A DNA stretch of 64,000 bases from Mesorhizobium sp. B2-3-4 (GTDB lineage: Bacteria; Pseudomonadota; Alphaproteobacteria; Rhizobiales; Rhizobiaceae). Under the pieces are notes generated by a model. It ran no database searches. It was not told where the DNA came from and saw nothing but the letters and a program-made list of their open reading frames with translations. Position numbers and translations under genes: made by a program. Below are positions 8,393 to 17,227 of the stretch, in pieces. Location of the stretch: contig NZ_VFVY01000008.1 of assembly GCF_006442315.1 (NCBI RefSeq), forward strand, positions 62,001 through 126,000, in the 5' to 3' direction. Each line of letters begins with the position of its first letter. Position 1 is the stretch's first letter.

Positions 8393-8800
8393 ATGTATGC
8401 GAAAGTCCAGATCACCAGCGGCGACCGCTTTCAGGCTCCAGAGCGCGCTGACCGCCGCCCGAAGCTGGCCCTTCGCCAGCGTGCCAGCGACCACCCAATG
8501 GCAATGTTCATGGCGCTGGCTGCTTGCGCCTTCGCCGGCATGGCGTTCACGCCGACGGTCGGCCCGGCCTTCGCTTCGCTGAATCCGCCCGCCAACATCG
8601 TCGAAGGCGCGCCGACCACGACCACCACCGCCCGTCTGCCGATGCCGGCGATCGATTTCGCCTGCAAGGGGCAGGCCTGGGGCGCCGAGAGCGTGGATTG
8701 CCTGCGCGCCATTGCCGAGCAGTCGGGAACCCACAAGGCCCGCGCGATCCGCATGATCGCCAATGCCGCACCGCTGACCAGCACGCCGAACATTTTCTGA
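8393..8800 (+). CDS. Small exported or membrane-anchored protein of unknown function
   Basis: A 135-residue protein. After a basic N-terminus there is one hydrophobic stretch (MAMFMALAACAFAGMAF, about residues 36-55) ending in AFA, which could be a late signal peptide or a membrane anchor. The C-terminal part has two cysteines (FACKGQAW and VDCLRAIAEQ) that could pair in the periplasm, and a short helical tail. Three consecutive ATGs occur (8387, 8390, 8393); the last is six bases after AAGGGG and is preferred. It is followed by an intrinsic terminator, so it is monocistronic. I do not recognise the family. Confidence 0.65.
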   Translation: MYAKVQITSGDRFQAPERADRRPKLALRQRASDHPMAMFMALAACAFAGMAFTPTVGPAFASLNPPANIVEGAPTTTTTARLPMPAIDFACKGQAWGAESVDCLRAIAEQSGTHKARAIRMIANAAPLTSTPNIF

Positions 8801-8823
8801 TTTCCGGATCTGGATTTCTGCCT

Positions 8824-8865
8824 GGGCACGATCCCGAACCAGGTTCCCGTTTTGGGATCCTGCCC
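8824..8865. repeat. Intergenic palindrome (GATCCCGAA...GGGATC type)
   Basis: GGGCACGATCCCGAACC pairs with GGGATCCTGCCC to form a long imperfect hairpin. Sequences of this form, with a GTTCCCGTTTTGGGATC arm, are scattered widely in rhizobial genomes, so this is read as a dispersed repeat and not as a specific regulatory site. Confidence 0.55.
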
Positions 8866-8900
8866 TTGACCTCCCCGAGCGCGTCCTCCAGCGCTCTCCT

Positions 8901-8937
8901 GGCTCCCGCCGGTCTTGCCGGCCGGGAGCCTTTTTCT
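8901..8937 (+). terminator. Intrinsic terminator after the small exported gene
   Basis: A strong GC stem (GGCTCCCGCCGG with GCCGGCCGGGAGCC) is followed directly by TTTTTCT on the plus strand. It ends the 8393-8800 transcript and touches the 3' end of the convergent histidine kinase gene. Confidence 0.85.
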
Positions 8938-11023
8938 ATTCCTTCAGTGCCGCCTGATCGGCAACTGTCGAAAGCACGCTGCGCACGTCGAGCGTGCTGA
9001 ACGGCTTTTCCAGGATCTGCGGCCGCTGTTGTGATGGAAAGGCCTCGATCTCGGCCTTGGCGCCGATCAGGTCGCCGGTGACCAGCACGAAGCGCCGTGC
9101 CAGGTCAGGGCGTTGGGCGAGCAATTCGCGGTAGATCGATATGCCCGACGTGCCGGGCATGCGCAGGTCGGAAAAGACGATGTCCGGCGGCATGTGGCCG
9201 CCTAGTATCGAGGCTGCCGAATCCCAGATGGACACCATTCGCGACTTGATGCCCATCAATTCGAGGATGTCGGAGAGCGACCCGGCCACGTCAGGCTCGT
9301 CGTCTATGATCAATGCGTGGCGCAGGCCGCTCGAGCGCGGTTGGTTCTCGCCGGCCGCCTTGATACCGGCCGAAATGGCCGGCAACTGGACGACGAAGCG
9401 GGCGCCTTTCGGCTGCACCTCCTCGAACCAGATATTGCCGTTGTGGCGCTCGATGATCGATTTCGAAATCGACAGGCCGATGCCGGTGCCGACACCGACC
9501 GGTTTGGTGGTGAAATAGGATTCGAAGATGCGCGAGCGGATCCCCTCGGGAATGCCGGGGCCGTTGTCCTCGACCGAGAAGCCCGGATTGCCCCGGTCGC
9601 TGCGGAAGGTCCGCACCTTGATCAGCCTGTCGCCGGCGACACCGGCCAGCGCATGCTGGCTGTTGATGAGGAAATTGGCCGCCACTTGCGTTACATGGTC
9701 GGCGTCCGCCATGGCCAATACCGGGCCGGGGGTGAAATCGGTGTCGATGATGATGCCGCTCGAGCGCGCGCCATAGGCGGTCACCTCGAGTGCGGCGCGG
9801 ACTACCTGGTTGAGATCGGTCTCGGCCTGTTCGGTCGGATGCAGCCGGACCATCGACAGGAAGCTCTTGACGATGCGGCCACAGCGCTCAGCAGCGGCAC
9901 GCACCTTCTCGGCTCGCACCTTGGTCTGCGGATCGGAAGCGAATTCGTGCAGCAGCGTCGACTGGGCGACCACCACTGCAAGCGGGTTGTTGAGCTCATG
10001 CGAGACGCCGGCCAGCAGCGAGCCCATGGCGGCCATCTTCTCGTTCTGGTGCAGCTTCTCGCGCTGCCGGTTGATCTCTTCCTCGGCGCGCAACTTGTCG
10101 CGCAGGTCGCGGATCGAGCCGAAGATGAGGCGTCGGTCGGCTACCCGCATCTCGGTCGCCGTCAACTCGATCGGGAACACCTCGCCGGCGGCATTCTGGG
10201 TGACGGTCTCCAGCCGCTGGCCGACCATCGGAGCGCCACGGCCCGACATGTAATCGGCGCCCGACGTATAGCCCTTGCGGTAGTAGATCGGCACGATGGT
10301 GTCGAGCAGGTCCTTGCCGAGGATGGCGCTGCGCGGAAAGCCGAACATCTTCTCGGCGGCCGGGTTGAATTCGATGATCGAGCCCGCCTCGTCGATGACG
10401 ATGATGGCGTCGAGCGAAGCCTGCAGCATGGTGCGGCGGATGACCTCGCTGGCATGGGCATCGGAGGGCGAGTGTTCGATGGCGTCGCCTATGGCGAGCG
10501 CGATGATGTGCAGCGTTGCCTCTTCCTCGTCGGTCCATTCGCGTTCATCGACGCAGTCATTGACCGCCAGCGTGCCCCAGAGATGGCCGTGCGCGAAGAC
10601 CGACACCGACAGGAAGGATTTTATGTTCTGCTTTTCGAAGTCGGTTCTGAGGAAACCATCGAGGTTGCGCGTGTGGCCGGCGAAGATCTTGCCCTGCCGC
10701 TCGTCCTCGGCCACCCGCTCCAGCAACGGGTCCGAATTGACGATCGACTGCATGATGACGGTCGGCGAAGCCAGTTCGCCGCCGAAATCGGGGTCGATCC
10801 AGTAGGCGGCGACCGACTGGGCGAAACCCTGTCCGGGCAGTTCGCGCAGACGAAACAGGATGCCGCGCTGGCACTCCATGGCCCGGCACAGCGTCTCCAG
10901 TATGCCGTCCATTTCGCGCTGCCAGTCGCCGGCCTCGCGCAGCCGGCGCACGACGCGCACGGCCGCCATCGCCGCGCCTTGCCTCAAACCCTGCATATCG
11001 GTGCTTGTCGTCTCGCCCGTCAT
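8936..11023 (-). CDS. Hybrid sensor histidine kinase (GAF-PAS-HisKA-HATPase-receiver)
   Basis: A 695-residue cytoplasmic hybrid kinase with no clear membrane segment. Domains in order are an N-terminal GAF-like sensor (about 25-180), a PAS domain (about 185-310, IIEFNPAAEKMFGFPRSAILG), a HisKA dimerisation domain with phospho-acceptor His342 (GVSHELNNPL), an HATPase domain with N and G boxes (NFLINSQHAL, VEDNGPGIPEG, GTGIGLSISKSI) and a C-terminal receiver with phospho-Asp619 (VFSDLRMPG). It lies 77 bp downstream of an OmpR-type regulator on the same strand, likely its partner. The lack of membrane helices points to a cytoplasmic signal such as redox state, gas or a small ligand. Confidence 0.92.
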   Translation of the reverse strand: MTGETTSTDMQGLRQGAAMAAVRVVRRLREAGDWQREMDGILETLCRAMECQRGILFRLRELPGQGFAQSVAAYWIDPDFGGELASPTVIMQSIVNSDPLLERVAEDERQGKIFAGHTRNLDGFLRTDFEKQNIKSFLSVSVFAHGHLWGTLAVNDCVDEREWTDEEEATLHIIALAIGDAIEHSPSDAHASEVIRRTMLQASLDAIIVIDEAGSIIEFNPAAEKMFGFPRSAILGKDLLDTIVPIYYRKGYTSGADYMSGRGAPMVGQRLETVTQNAAGEVFPIELTATEMRVADRRLIFGSIRDLRDKLRAEEEINRQREKLHQNEKMAAMGSLLAGVSHELNNPLAVVVAQSTLLHEFASDPQTKVRAEKVRAAAERCGRIVKSFLSMVRLHPTEQAETDLNQVVRAALEVTAYGARSSGIIIDTDFTPGPVLAMADADHVTQVAANFLINSQHALAGVAGDRLIKVRTFRSDRGNPGFSVEDNGPGIPEGIRSRIFESYFTTKPVGVGTGIGLSISKSIIERHNGNIWFEEVQPKGARFVVQLPAISAGIKAAGENQPRSSGLRHALIIDDEPDVAGSLSDILELMGIKSRMVSIWDSAASILGGHMPPDIVFSDLRMPGTSGISIYRELLAQRPDLARRFVLVTGDLIGAKAEIEAFPSQQRPQILEKPFSTLDVRSVLSTVADQAALKE

Positions 11024-11100
11024 CGTCCGCCGTCATTCCAGAGTTGCGTCAATCGGCCGGCTGGCAATGGCTGCGAGGCGCAACCCCCTTGGGTCTGCGC

Positions 11101-11826
11101 TCAGTTGCCTTCGCTGGTCGGCAGCGAGAAAATATAGCCTTCGCCGCGCACCGTGCGCAGGAATTTCGGGTTGGCCGGGTCGGTCTCGATCTTCTTGCGC
11201 AGGCGCATGATGCGGATGTCGACGGCGCGCGACGATTCGGGATCCTCGGTGAAGCCGATCGCCTCGGATATGGCGGCCCGGGTCAGGAGCCGGTTGGCAC
11301 GGGTCAGGAAAACCTCCAGCACGTCGAACTCGCTCTTGGCCATGTCGATCACCGCGCCGTTGGCGCCGGTGACCAGCCTGCCGTCGAGATCGGCCTGGAA
11401 GGGGCCGAAAGCGACGGAGCGGCGGTCCGCCCTGGCTTTCCTCTCCTGCGGTTCCGTCGGCTGCGGGACACGGCGCAGCACGCTGCGGACCCTGGCGAGC
11501 ACTTCGCGCAGCTCATAGGGCTTGACGATATAGTCGTCGGCGCCCAGTTCCAGCCCGACGATGCGGTCGAGCGCGGTGCCGGCCGCGGTCGCGTAGATGA
11601 TCCCGATCGGCATTTTCGAGCGCAGCCAGCGGCCGAGCGACAGGCCGTCTTCGCCTGGCATGGCGATGTCGAGGATGGCGAGATGGAAGGGCTGGGTATC
11701 GATCAGGCCGCGCGCCGCAGCCGCGTTCTCGGCGGTCACCACATCGTAGCCGGCGGCCTCGAGATATTCGGCGACCGCGTCTCTCAGGTCGGGCTCATCC
11801 TCGACAATGACAATTCTTGCCCGCAC
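11101..11826 (-). CDS. OmpR-family response regulator
   Basis: A 241-residue regulator with an N-terminal receiver (IVIVEDEPDLRDA acidic pair, phospho-Asp53 in LAILDIAMPGEDG, Lys in DDYIVKPYELRE) and a C-terminal winged helix (RAVDIRIMRLRKKIE, TVRGEGYIF). I favour the GTG start at 11826, which has GAGGG upstream and gives the usual N-terminus (ARIVIVEDEP); the frame runs on to an ATG at 11874 and a GTG at 11886, so a 16-20 residue extension remains possible. It is upstream of, and probably phosphorylated by, the hybrid kinase. Targets are unknown. Confidence 0.88.
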   Translation of the reverse strand: MRARIVIVEDEPDLRDAVAEYLEAAGYDVVTAENAAAARGLIDTQPFHLAILDIAMPGEDGLSLGRWLRSKMPIGIIYATAAGTALDRIVGLELGADDYIVKPYELREVLARVRSVLRRVPQPTEPQERKARADRRSVAFGPFQADLDGRLVTGANGAVIDMAKSEFDVLEVFLTRANRLLTRAAISEAIGFTEDPESSRAVDIRIMRLRKKIETDPANPKFLRTVRGEGYIFSLPTSEGN

Positions 11827-11919
11827 GATGCCCTCGCTCCCACTTTCAGTGGAAAGTAGATTGGGTATAAACATGATGTCCAGCACTCATATCCAGTTGC
11901 CAGGGAACGGTTGGAAAAC

Positions 11920-12621
11920 ATGGCCGCACGAGCCGTCATCGCGCTTGTTTCCGTCGCTGAAATCGTCGCGACCGAGCTTGCCGACCATCTTGATCGACGC
12001 GGCCATGATGTTCGCCAGGCGCGGCAGCCCTGGGAGGCGGAATCGCTGCTGGCGGGCGGCGGCATAGACGTCGTCGTCGTCGGCGACAGCCTCAGCCAGG
12101 CGGAAGGGCGCGACCTGCTCAGGCGTCATGGCGGGCAGGGTGGGGGAAGCGGGACCGGACCGGATTTCATCCTGATATGCCGGCCAGCCGATCTCCTCGA
12201 CAAGGTGCTGGCACTCGAACTGGGTGCGGCCGACGTCGTCGAAAGTCCGCTCAATGTCAGGGAACTCGCCGCGCGTGTCGGCGGCCTGCTGTCGCGACGC
12301 GGCAGGGGCACCCAGGAACTGATCGTGCTGGAGAATGCGACCGTCGATCTGAGGTCGGCGATCGTCATGCACCGCTCCGGCACGGAGGAACAGCTCTCGC
12401 CAGGCCAGGTGGCGCTGCTCAGGCTGTTCCTGGCAAGCCCGCGCAAAGTGCTGACACGTGACGACATCATCGCCGCCGCGCCGGCCGAGAATGCCGACGC
12501 CTTCGATCGCTCGATCGATTCGCGCATCGTTCGGCTGCGCCGCAAGCTCGACACCGAGACCATCACCACCATACGCGGCGCCGGCTACAGGTTCGATCCG
12601 CCGCAGCAGTTCGCCGACTGA
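11920..12621 (+). CDS. OmpR-like regulator with degenerate receiver domain
   Basis: A 233-residue protein that aligns end to end with OmpR regulators. The C-terminal winged helix looks intact (VLTRDDIIAAAP, DSRIVRLRRKLD, TIRGAGYRFDP). The receiver half is degenerate: the N-terminal acidic pair is replaced by SVAEIVA, the phospho-acceptor region reads VVVVGDSLSQ with the Asp displaced by one, and the conserved Lys is Ser (VESPLNVREL instead of xxKPxxxxEL). It is therefore likely to act without classical phosphorylation. The ATG at 11920 is preferred; a TTG at 11911 is also in frame. It is divergent from the normal regulator-kinase pair and may share or cross-regulate their promoter. Confidence 0.85.
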   Translation: MAARAVIALVSVAEIVATELADHLDRRGHDVRQARQPWEAESLLAGGGIDVVVVGDSLSQAEGRDLLRRHGGQGGGSGTGPDFILICRPADLLDKVLALELGAADVVESPLNVRELAARVGGLLSRRGRGTQELIVLENATVDLRSAIVMHRSGTEEQLSPGQVALLRLFLASPRKVLTRDDIIAAAPAENADAFDRSIDSRIVRLRRKLDTETITTIRGAGYRFDPPQQFAD

Positions 12622-12691
12622 CGGTCGCCTGTTGCCGGTGGCTCGCAGGTGGAGCATCGGATCTTCCACTTCCGCGCCGGTGCCGACGAGT

Positions 12692-12859
12692 TCAGCGCAC
12701 AACCAGCAATGACGCACCCGGGGCCATGTCGCCGGCGGCGACGAATTCGCTCGCGTGAGCGCGCTCCTTGAGCAGCACGGTGGCGAGGGCGGCAAAGCCG
12801 AGCAGGCCCTGTGCGTAGAGCAGTGCGGAAAGCACCGAAGCTGCGAATTTTGTTTTCAT
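12692..12859 (-). CDS. Possible 55-residue single-span membrane peptide
   Basis: A short frame starting at ATG 12859, preceded by a GGGGAT motif eight bases upstream. It encodes a basic start (MKTKFAASVL), one long hydrophobic segment (about residues 7-30) and a short polar tail, so it would be a small inner-membrane protein. The same frame stays open upstream to 13264 (190 residues) with two further hydrophobic stretches (WIFRISIAAAAIGG and TLHVALFCATVWIV), so the real gene could be longer. No family is recognised. Confidence is low because open frames are common by chance at this GC content. Confidence 0.4.
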   Translation of the reverse strand: MKTKFAASVLSALLYAQGLLGFAALATVLLKERAHASEFVAAGDMAPGASLLVVR

Positions 12860-13578
12860 CGTCACAATCCCCAAAATGCAAAAATGGATGTCGCGGGTTG
12901 CTTCAGGAACTCCCGAAGTGCCCGCGCCGCCCACGGAGCCCCCCGTCGCGGCGCGGGCCTTCGGTCCTCTCGGCAGCAAGTTGCCGGAGGGGCCGCGCAA
13001 TGCCAGCTGCCGAAGGCCAACCCGCCAGAGGGCCTTCAACCGGGCTATGCGCAGGCTGGAAACGATCCAGACCGTGGCGCAAAACAGGGCGACGTGGAGG
13101 GTCGAAATCTCACTCGAACTCATCGCCGCCAGCTTCGCCACGGGACCGCCGGCAACTGTGCCGACGCCGCCGATGGCTGCCGCCGCGATGCTGATCCTGA
13201 AGATCCAGGACCGTGTGTTCGGTTTCGTTCCCATGGCCGTTGCCGTCTGCTTTCGTTGCGTCAACTTTGCTTCCGGTCGGTATCCGGATCATGCCGCCGA
13301 AGCCGCGCTTTGTTGCAATTTGGTTTCGAAATTGAGCCTCACTCTTTCATATAAGGTCAATTCGAACTTTCGTTTCGAGGCGGATACCTATGTACCTCGT
13401 CATTGCTCCTGTTTCAGCATTGATGGTCACAAGCGGTTCAAGGCTTGCCCTCTTAACCAGGGGAAACAAATTCGAAACACAAACGAGCATTTCACGAAAT
13501 CTCTCCGAAACATGCCGCGGGGATAAGCCGCTCATCGAATTCGGAGCCGGCCGGGCCGGCAGAGAGAGGGGATACATC
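12860..13578. other. Poorly resolved region upstream of the L,D-transpeptidase
   Basis: Overlapping open frames occur on both strands from 12860 to about 13300, none with a recognisable domain; the best is the minus-strand continuation described for the small peptide. From 13300 to 13578 the sequence is AT-richer, with an approximate inverted repeat (TTCGAAATTGA near 13327, TCAATTCGAA near 13358), and probably holds the promoter of the transpeptidase. No RNA gene is apparent. Confidence 0.35.
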
Positions 13579-14034
13579 ATGCACACCACCATTTCCGCGA
13601 AGCTCATCAACCTCGCCGCCGCCGCGCTCACGGGCAGCGCGCTTCTGTTCGGCGCCAGCGTGGCTCATGCCGCCAACACCGTGGTGGCGCGGGTCTCGCT
13701 GTCGCAGCAGATCATGGAAGTCTCGGTCGACGGCCGGCCGACTTTCGCCTGGAAGGTCTCCACCGGCGACAGGGCGCATGTCACGCCGACCGGTTCGTTC
13801 AAGCCGACGCGCATGCATGAGATGTGGTATTCGAAGAAGTACGACAACGCGCCGATGCCGCATTCGGTCTTCTTCAGCGGCGGCTATGCGGTGCACGCCA
13901 CCTATGCCATCAAGCGCCTGGGCCAGCCGGCCTCGCATGGCTGCGTGCGGCTGCATCCCGACAATGCCGCCGACTTCTACCAGCTTGTCGAGACCTTCGG
14001 GCCGGCCAACACCAGCATCGTCATCGTCAAGTAG
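13579..14034 (+). CDS. L,D-transpeptidase (YkuD domain), exported
   Basis: A 151-residue exported enzyme. The N-terminus is a clear signal peptide (hydrophobic LAAAALTGSALLFGASVAHA ending in an AHA-type cleavage site near residue 32). The rest is a minimal YkuD domain: the HAT motif (AVHATYAIKRLG) and the catalytic SHGCVRL box with its nucleophilic Cys. It should make 3-3 peptidoglycan crosslinks or anchor proteins to the wall. The ATG at 13579 follows GAGAGGGG and a typical spacer; the frame upstream to 13390 is non-coding in character. A strong bidirectional terminator follows. Confidence 0.9.
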   Translation: MHTTISAKLINLAAAALTGSALLFGASVAHAANTVVARVSLSQQIMEVSVDGRPTFAWKVSTGDRAHVTPTGSFKPTRMHEMWYSKKYDNAPMPHSVFFSGGYAVHATYAIKRLGQPASHGCVRLHPDNAADFYQLVETFGPANTSIVIVK

Positions 14035-14087
14035 CAGGCGGGTTTGCTGCCTTCGGCCGATCGCGCCGGAGCCGTGGAGCGACCGTC

Positions 14088-14123
14088 AAAAAAAGAGGCC
14101 GGAAAATTCCGGCCTCTTTTTTT
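14088..14123. terminator. Bidirectional intrinsic terminator
   Basis: AAAAAAAGAGGCCGGAA-AA-TTCCGGCCTCTTTTTTT is a perfect stem-loop with A and T tracts on both sides, so it can stop transcripts from either strand. It separates the L,D-transpeptidase from the convergent RND pump gene. Confidence 0.93.
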
Positions 14124-14143
14124 CCAATCATGCCTTGCGCAAT

Positions 14144-17100
14144 TCAGCTCGGCAGCGCCGGCATCAGTTTCGGATCCGGCTTTTCCGCCAGATGCGGCAG
14201 GTCCTTGCTGGCGATGAAGGTGTAGAACATGGGCACGACGAAGAGCGTGAACATGGTACCGACCAGGATGCCGGTGAAGATGACAAGGCCCATCGAATAG
14301 CGGGCCGCGGCACCGGCGCCGCTGGAGACGATCAGCGGCACCACGCCGAGCGCCATCGCCGCCGTCGTCATCAGGATCGGCCGCAGGCGCACCTTGGCCG
14401 AGGCAATGATGGCGTCTCGCCGTCGCATGCCATGGGTCTCACGCTGCTGGTTGGCGAACTCGACCAGCAGGATGCCGTGCTTGGTGATCAGGCCGATCAG
14501 CGTGATCAGGCCGACCTGGGTATAGATGTTGAGCGTGCCGAGGCCCAGATTGAGCGGCACGATCGCGCCGAAGATCGACAATGGCACGGCCATCATGATG
14601 ATCAGCGGGTCGCGGAAGCTTTCAAACTGTGCCGCCAGCACCAGGTAGATGACGATGACGGCCGCGCCGAAGGCGATCAGGATGGTGTTGCCCTGTTCCT
14701 TTTCCTGTCGGGACTGGCCGGAATAGTCGATGAAGAAGGTGTCGGGCAGGCTCTCCCTGGCAATGTCCTCAAGCACTTTCAGACCGTCGCCTGTGGTGAC
14801 GCCAGGCAGCGGCAGCGCCGAGATCGTCGATGAGTTCAACTGGTTGAACTGCTCGATCGCCGCCGGCGAGGCATTGTTCGAGATCTTCACCACGGCCGAC
14901 AGCGGCACCATCTCGCCCGTCACGCTGCGCACGAAATATTCGCCGAGCCTTTCGGGGTTGTCACGGAATTCCTGCGGCACCTGCGGGATGATGTCATAGC
15001 TGTTGGAGTCGCGGTCGAACTGCGCCACCTCGGCACCGCCGACGAGCAGCGTCAGGGTCCGGCCGATGTCGGCGATCGGCAGGTTGAGTGCGGCGGCGCG
15101 GTCGCGATCGATGGTCACCGTCACCTGCGGCGAATCATAAGACATCGAGTTCTGGACCACGATGAAGCGGCCGGAGGCCTGCGCCTTGTTCTTGATCTTC
15201 TCGGCTTCCTCATAGACCTGGGCGGAATCGCCGGTCGAGCGCACCACCATGGCAATCGGCAGACCGCCGCCGGAGCCCGGCAGCGTCGGCGGGGCGAAGA
15301 CGAAGGCCTGGACACCCGCCACCTTGGCGATGCGAGCCGTTATGTCGGCCTGCAGCTCCTTGGAATTGCGCTTCCGTTCCGCCCAGTCCTTGAAGGCGAA
15401 GCCGACGAAGGCGCTGTTTGTCGTGCCGCCGAAGGCGACCGCCGAGAACTGTGCCCGTGTCTCGGGAATATCCTTCACCAGGCCGAGGATCTGGTTCACG
15501 TAGGTCTCGGTGTAGTCCGATGTCGCGTAAGTCGGTGCGGTCACGAGAGAGAGCAGGAAGCCCTGATCCTCTTCCGGGGCCAGTTCCGTCGAGGTCTTGG
15601 TGAACATGAAGCCAGTCACGCCGACAAGCGCCAGCACGATGAGCAGCGTCAGCGGGCGGTAGTTGAGCGAACCGGTGACGGCACGCTCGTAGACATGCTC
15701 GACCCGCGCGAAAGTGCCGTCGACGATGCGCTGGAAACGGCCCGCATTGCCGGGCTTCAGGAGGCGCGCCGACATCATCGGCGTGATGGTGATGGCGATG
15801 ACGCCCGACAGCACGACCGAGCCGGCCAGCGTCACCGCGAATTCGCGGAACAATGCGCCGGTCAGGCCGCCGGTGAAAGCCAAAGGCGCGAACACGGCGG
15901 CCAGCGTCATGGTCATGGCGACAATGGCCGAAGCGATTTCGCGCATGCCGCTGAAAGCCGCCTGCATCGGCGACATGTGGTCTTCTTCCATGTGTCGGTG
16001 AATGTTCTCCACCACCACGATGGCGTCGTCGACGACAAGGCCGATCGCCAGCACCATGGCCAGCAGCGACAGAAGGTTGATCGAATAGCCCACCGCAAAC
16101 AGCAGGAAGCAGACGCCGATCAGCGACAGCGGGATGGTGATGATCGGCATCATCACCGAGCGGAACGAGCCGAGGAACAGCAGGATGACGACGACGACGA
16201 TGGCAACCGCCTCGGCGATGGTCTTGAACACCTCGTCGATCGAGGCGCTGATCTGTCCGGTCGCATCGTAGACGACCTCGATCGTCATGCCTTTCGGCAG
16301 CGTCTCCTGGATTTGCGGGACAAGTTTGGTGAGCGCCGCCGCGGTGGTCAGCGGATTGGCGGCCGGGGTCGGGAAGATGGCGAGGAAGGTGCCGGGCTTG
16401 CCGTTGAAAGAAACCCTGGTGTCGGTGTTCTCGGCGCCGAGTTCGACACGGGCCACGTCGCGCAAGCGCACGACATTGCCATCGGTCGAGCGCAGCGGCA
16501 GTTCGGCGAAGGCTTCCGGCGTCTGCAGCGTCGAACGCACGGTGATCGACGAGACGACATATTCGTTCTGTGTGTTGCCCGGCGCCGACAGGAAGTTGGA
16601 GTTGTTGATCGCCGCCAGCACCTCGGCCGCCGTCACGCCGCGGGCAGCGAGCCGGACCGGGTCGATCCAGACGCGCATCGAATATTCCTGGGCGCCGAAG
16701 ATCTGCACGTCGGCGACGCCTTCGACTGTCGACATGCGGGGGCGGATGACGCGCTCGATATATTCGGTCAACTGCTCCTTGGTCATGTTCGGGTTCTGCA
16801 TCGAGATGTACATCATCGCGAATTGCTGACCCGTACCCTTGACGATGACCGGGTCCTTGGAGGCGTCCGGCAAGGTGCCGCGCACGCCCTGGACCTTCGA
16901 CAGCACTTCGGTCAGCGCCACGTCGGGGTTGGAACCGAGCTTCATCTGCACCGTCACGGTGCTCGAGGACGGACGGCTGGAGGAAGTCACGTAGTCGATG
17001 TTCTCGGTCGAGGCGACGGCGCGCGCGATCGGGGCGGAAATGAAGCCCTGGATCAGGTCGGCGCTGGCGCCCGGATAGGCCGTCGTGATCGTGATGGCGG

Positions 17101-17227
17101 TTTCGTCGACCTTCGGATACTGCCGGATGGACAGATTGAAGATGCCCTGGAAACCGAGCAGCAGGATCATGCAGGCAAGAACCGTCGAAAGGACGGGCCG
17201 GCGGATGAAGAGATCGGAAAAGCTCAT
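14144..17227 (-). CDS. RND efflux pump inner-membrane transporter (HAE1/AcrB class)
   Basis: A 1027-residue proton-driven pump of the hydrophobe/amphiphile efflux family. The first membrane helix is at residues 10-28. The protein shows two repeated halves, each with a large periplasmic loop and six helices, and the TM4 proton-relay region (LVVDDAIVVVENIHRHMEE) carries the paired acidic residues. Length is standard for the family. The ATG overlaps the TGA of the adaptor gene (ATGA), so both are one leftward operon controlled by the divergent TetR regulator. No outer-membrane factor gene is nearby, so a TolC-like protein encoded elsewhere must be used. Substrates are unknown. Confidence 0.95.
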   Translation of the reverse strand: MSFSDLFIRRPVLSTVLACMILLLGFQGIFNLSIRQYPKVDETAITITTAYPGASADLIQGFISAPIARAVASTENIDYVTSSSRPSSSTVTVQMKLGSNPDVALTEVLSKVQGVRGTLPDASKDPVIVKGTGQQFAMMYISMQNPNMTKEQLTEYIERVIRPRMSTVEGVADVQIFGAQEYSMRVWIDPVRLAARGVTAAEVLAAINNSNFLSAPGNTQNEYVVSSITVRSTLQTPEAFAELPLRSTDGNVVRLRDVARVELGAENTDTRVSFNGKPGTFLAIFPTPAANPLTTAAALTKLVPQIQETLPKGMTIEVVYDATGQISASIDEVFKTIAEAVAIVVVVILLFLGSFRSVMMPIITIPLSLIGVCFLLFAVGYSINLLSLLAMVLAIGLVVDDAIVVVENIHRHMEEDHMSPMQAAFSGMREIASAIVAMTMTLAAVFAPLAFTGGLTGALFREFAVTLAGSVVLSGVIAITITPMMSARLLKPGNAGRFQRIVDGTFARVEHVYERAVTGSLNYRPLTLLIVLALVGVTGFMFTKTSTELAPEEDQGFLLSLVTAPTYATSDYTETYVNQILGLVKDIPETRAQFSAVAFGGTTNSAFVGFAFKDWAERKRNSKELQADITARIAKVAGVQAFVFAPPTLPGSGGGLPIAMVVRSTGDSAQVYEEAEKIKNKAQASGRFIVVQNSMSYDSPQVTVTIDRDRAAALNLPIADIGRTLTLLVGGAEVAQFDRDSNSYDIIPQVPQEFRDNPERLGEYFVRSVTGEMVPLSAVVKISNNASPAAIEQFNQLNSSTISALPLPGVTTGDGLKVLEDIARESLPDTFFIDYSGQSRQEKEQGNTILIAFGAAVIVIYLVLAAQFESFRDPLIIMMAVPLSIFGAIVPLNLGLGTLNIYTQVGLITLIGLITKHGILLVEFANQQRETHGMRRRDAIIASAKVRLRPILMTTAAMALGVVPLIVSSGAGAAARYSMGLVIFTGILVGTMFTLFVVPMFYTFIASKDLPHLAEKPDPKLMPALPS

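Noticed and set aside
9317..11137. 606-codon plus-strand frame opposite the histidine kinase
   Set aside because: The minus strand encodes a full GAF-PAS-HisKA-HATPase-REC protein; the plus frame has no recognisable domain.
11911..11919. TTG start for the degenerate OmpR-like gene
   Set aside because: It would add three residues only; the ATG at 11920 gives the family-like N-terminus. It is not excluded, but it makes no functional difference.
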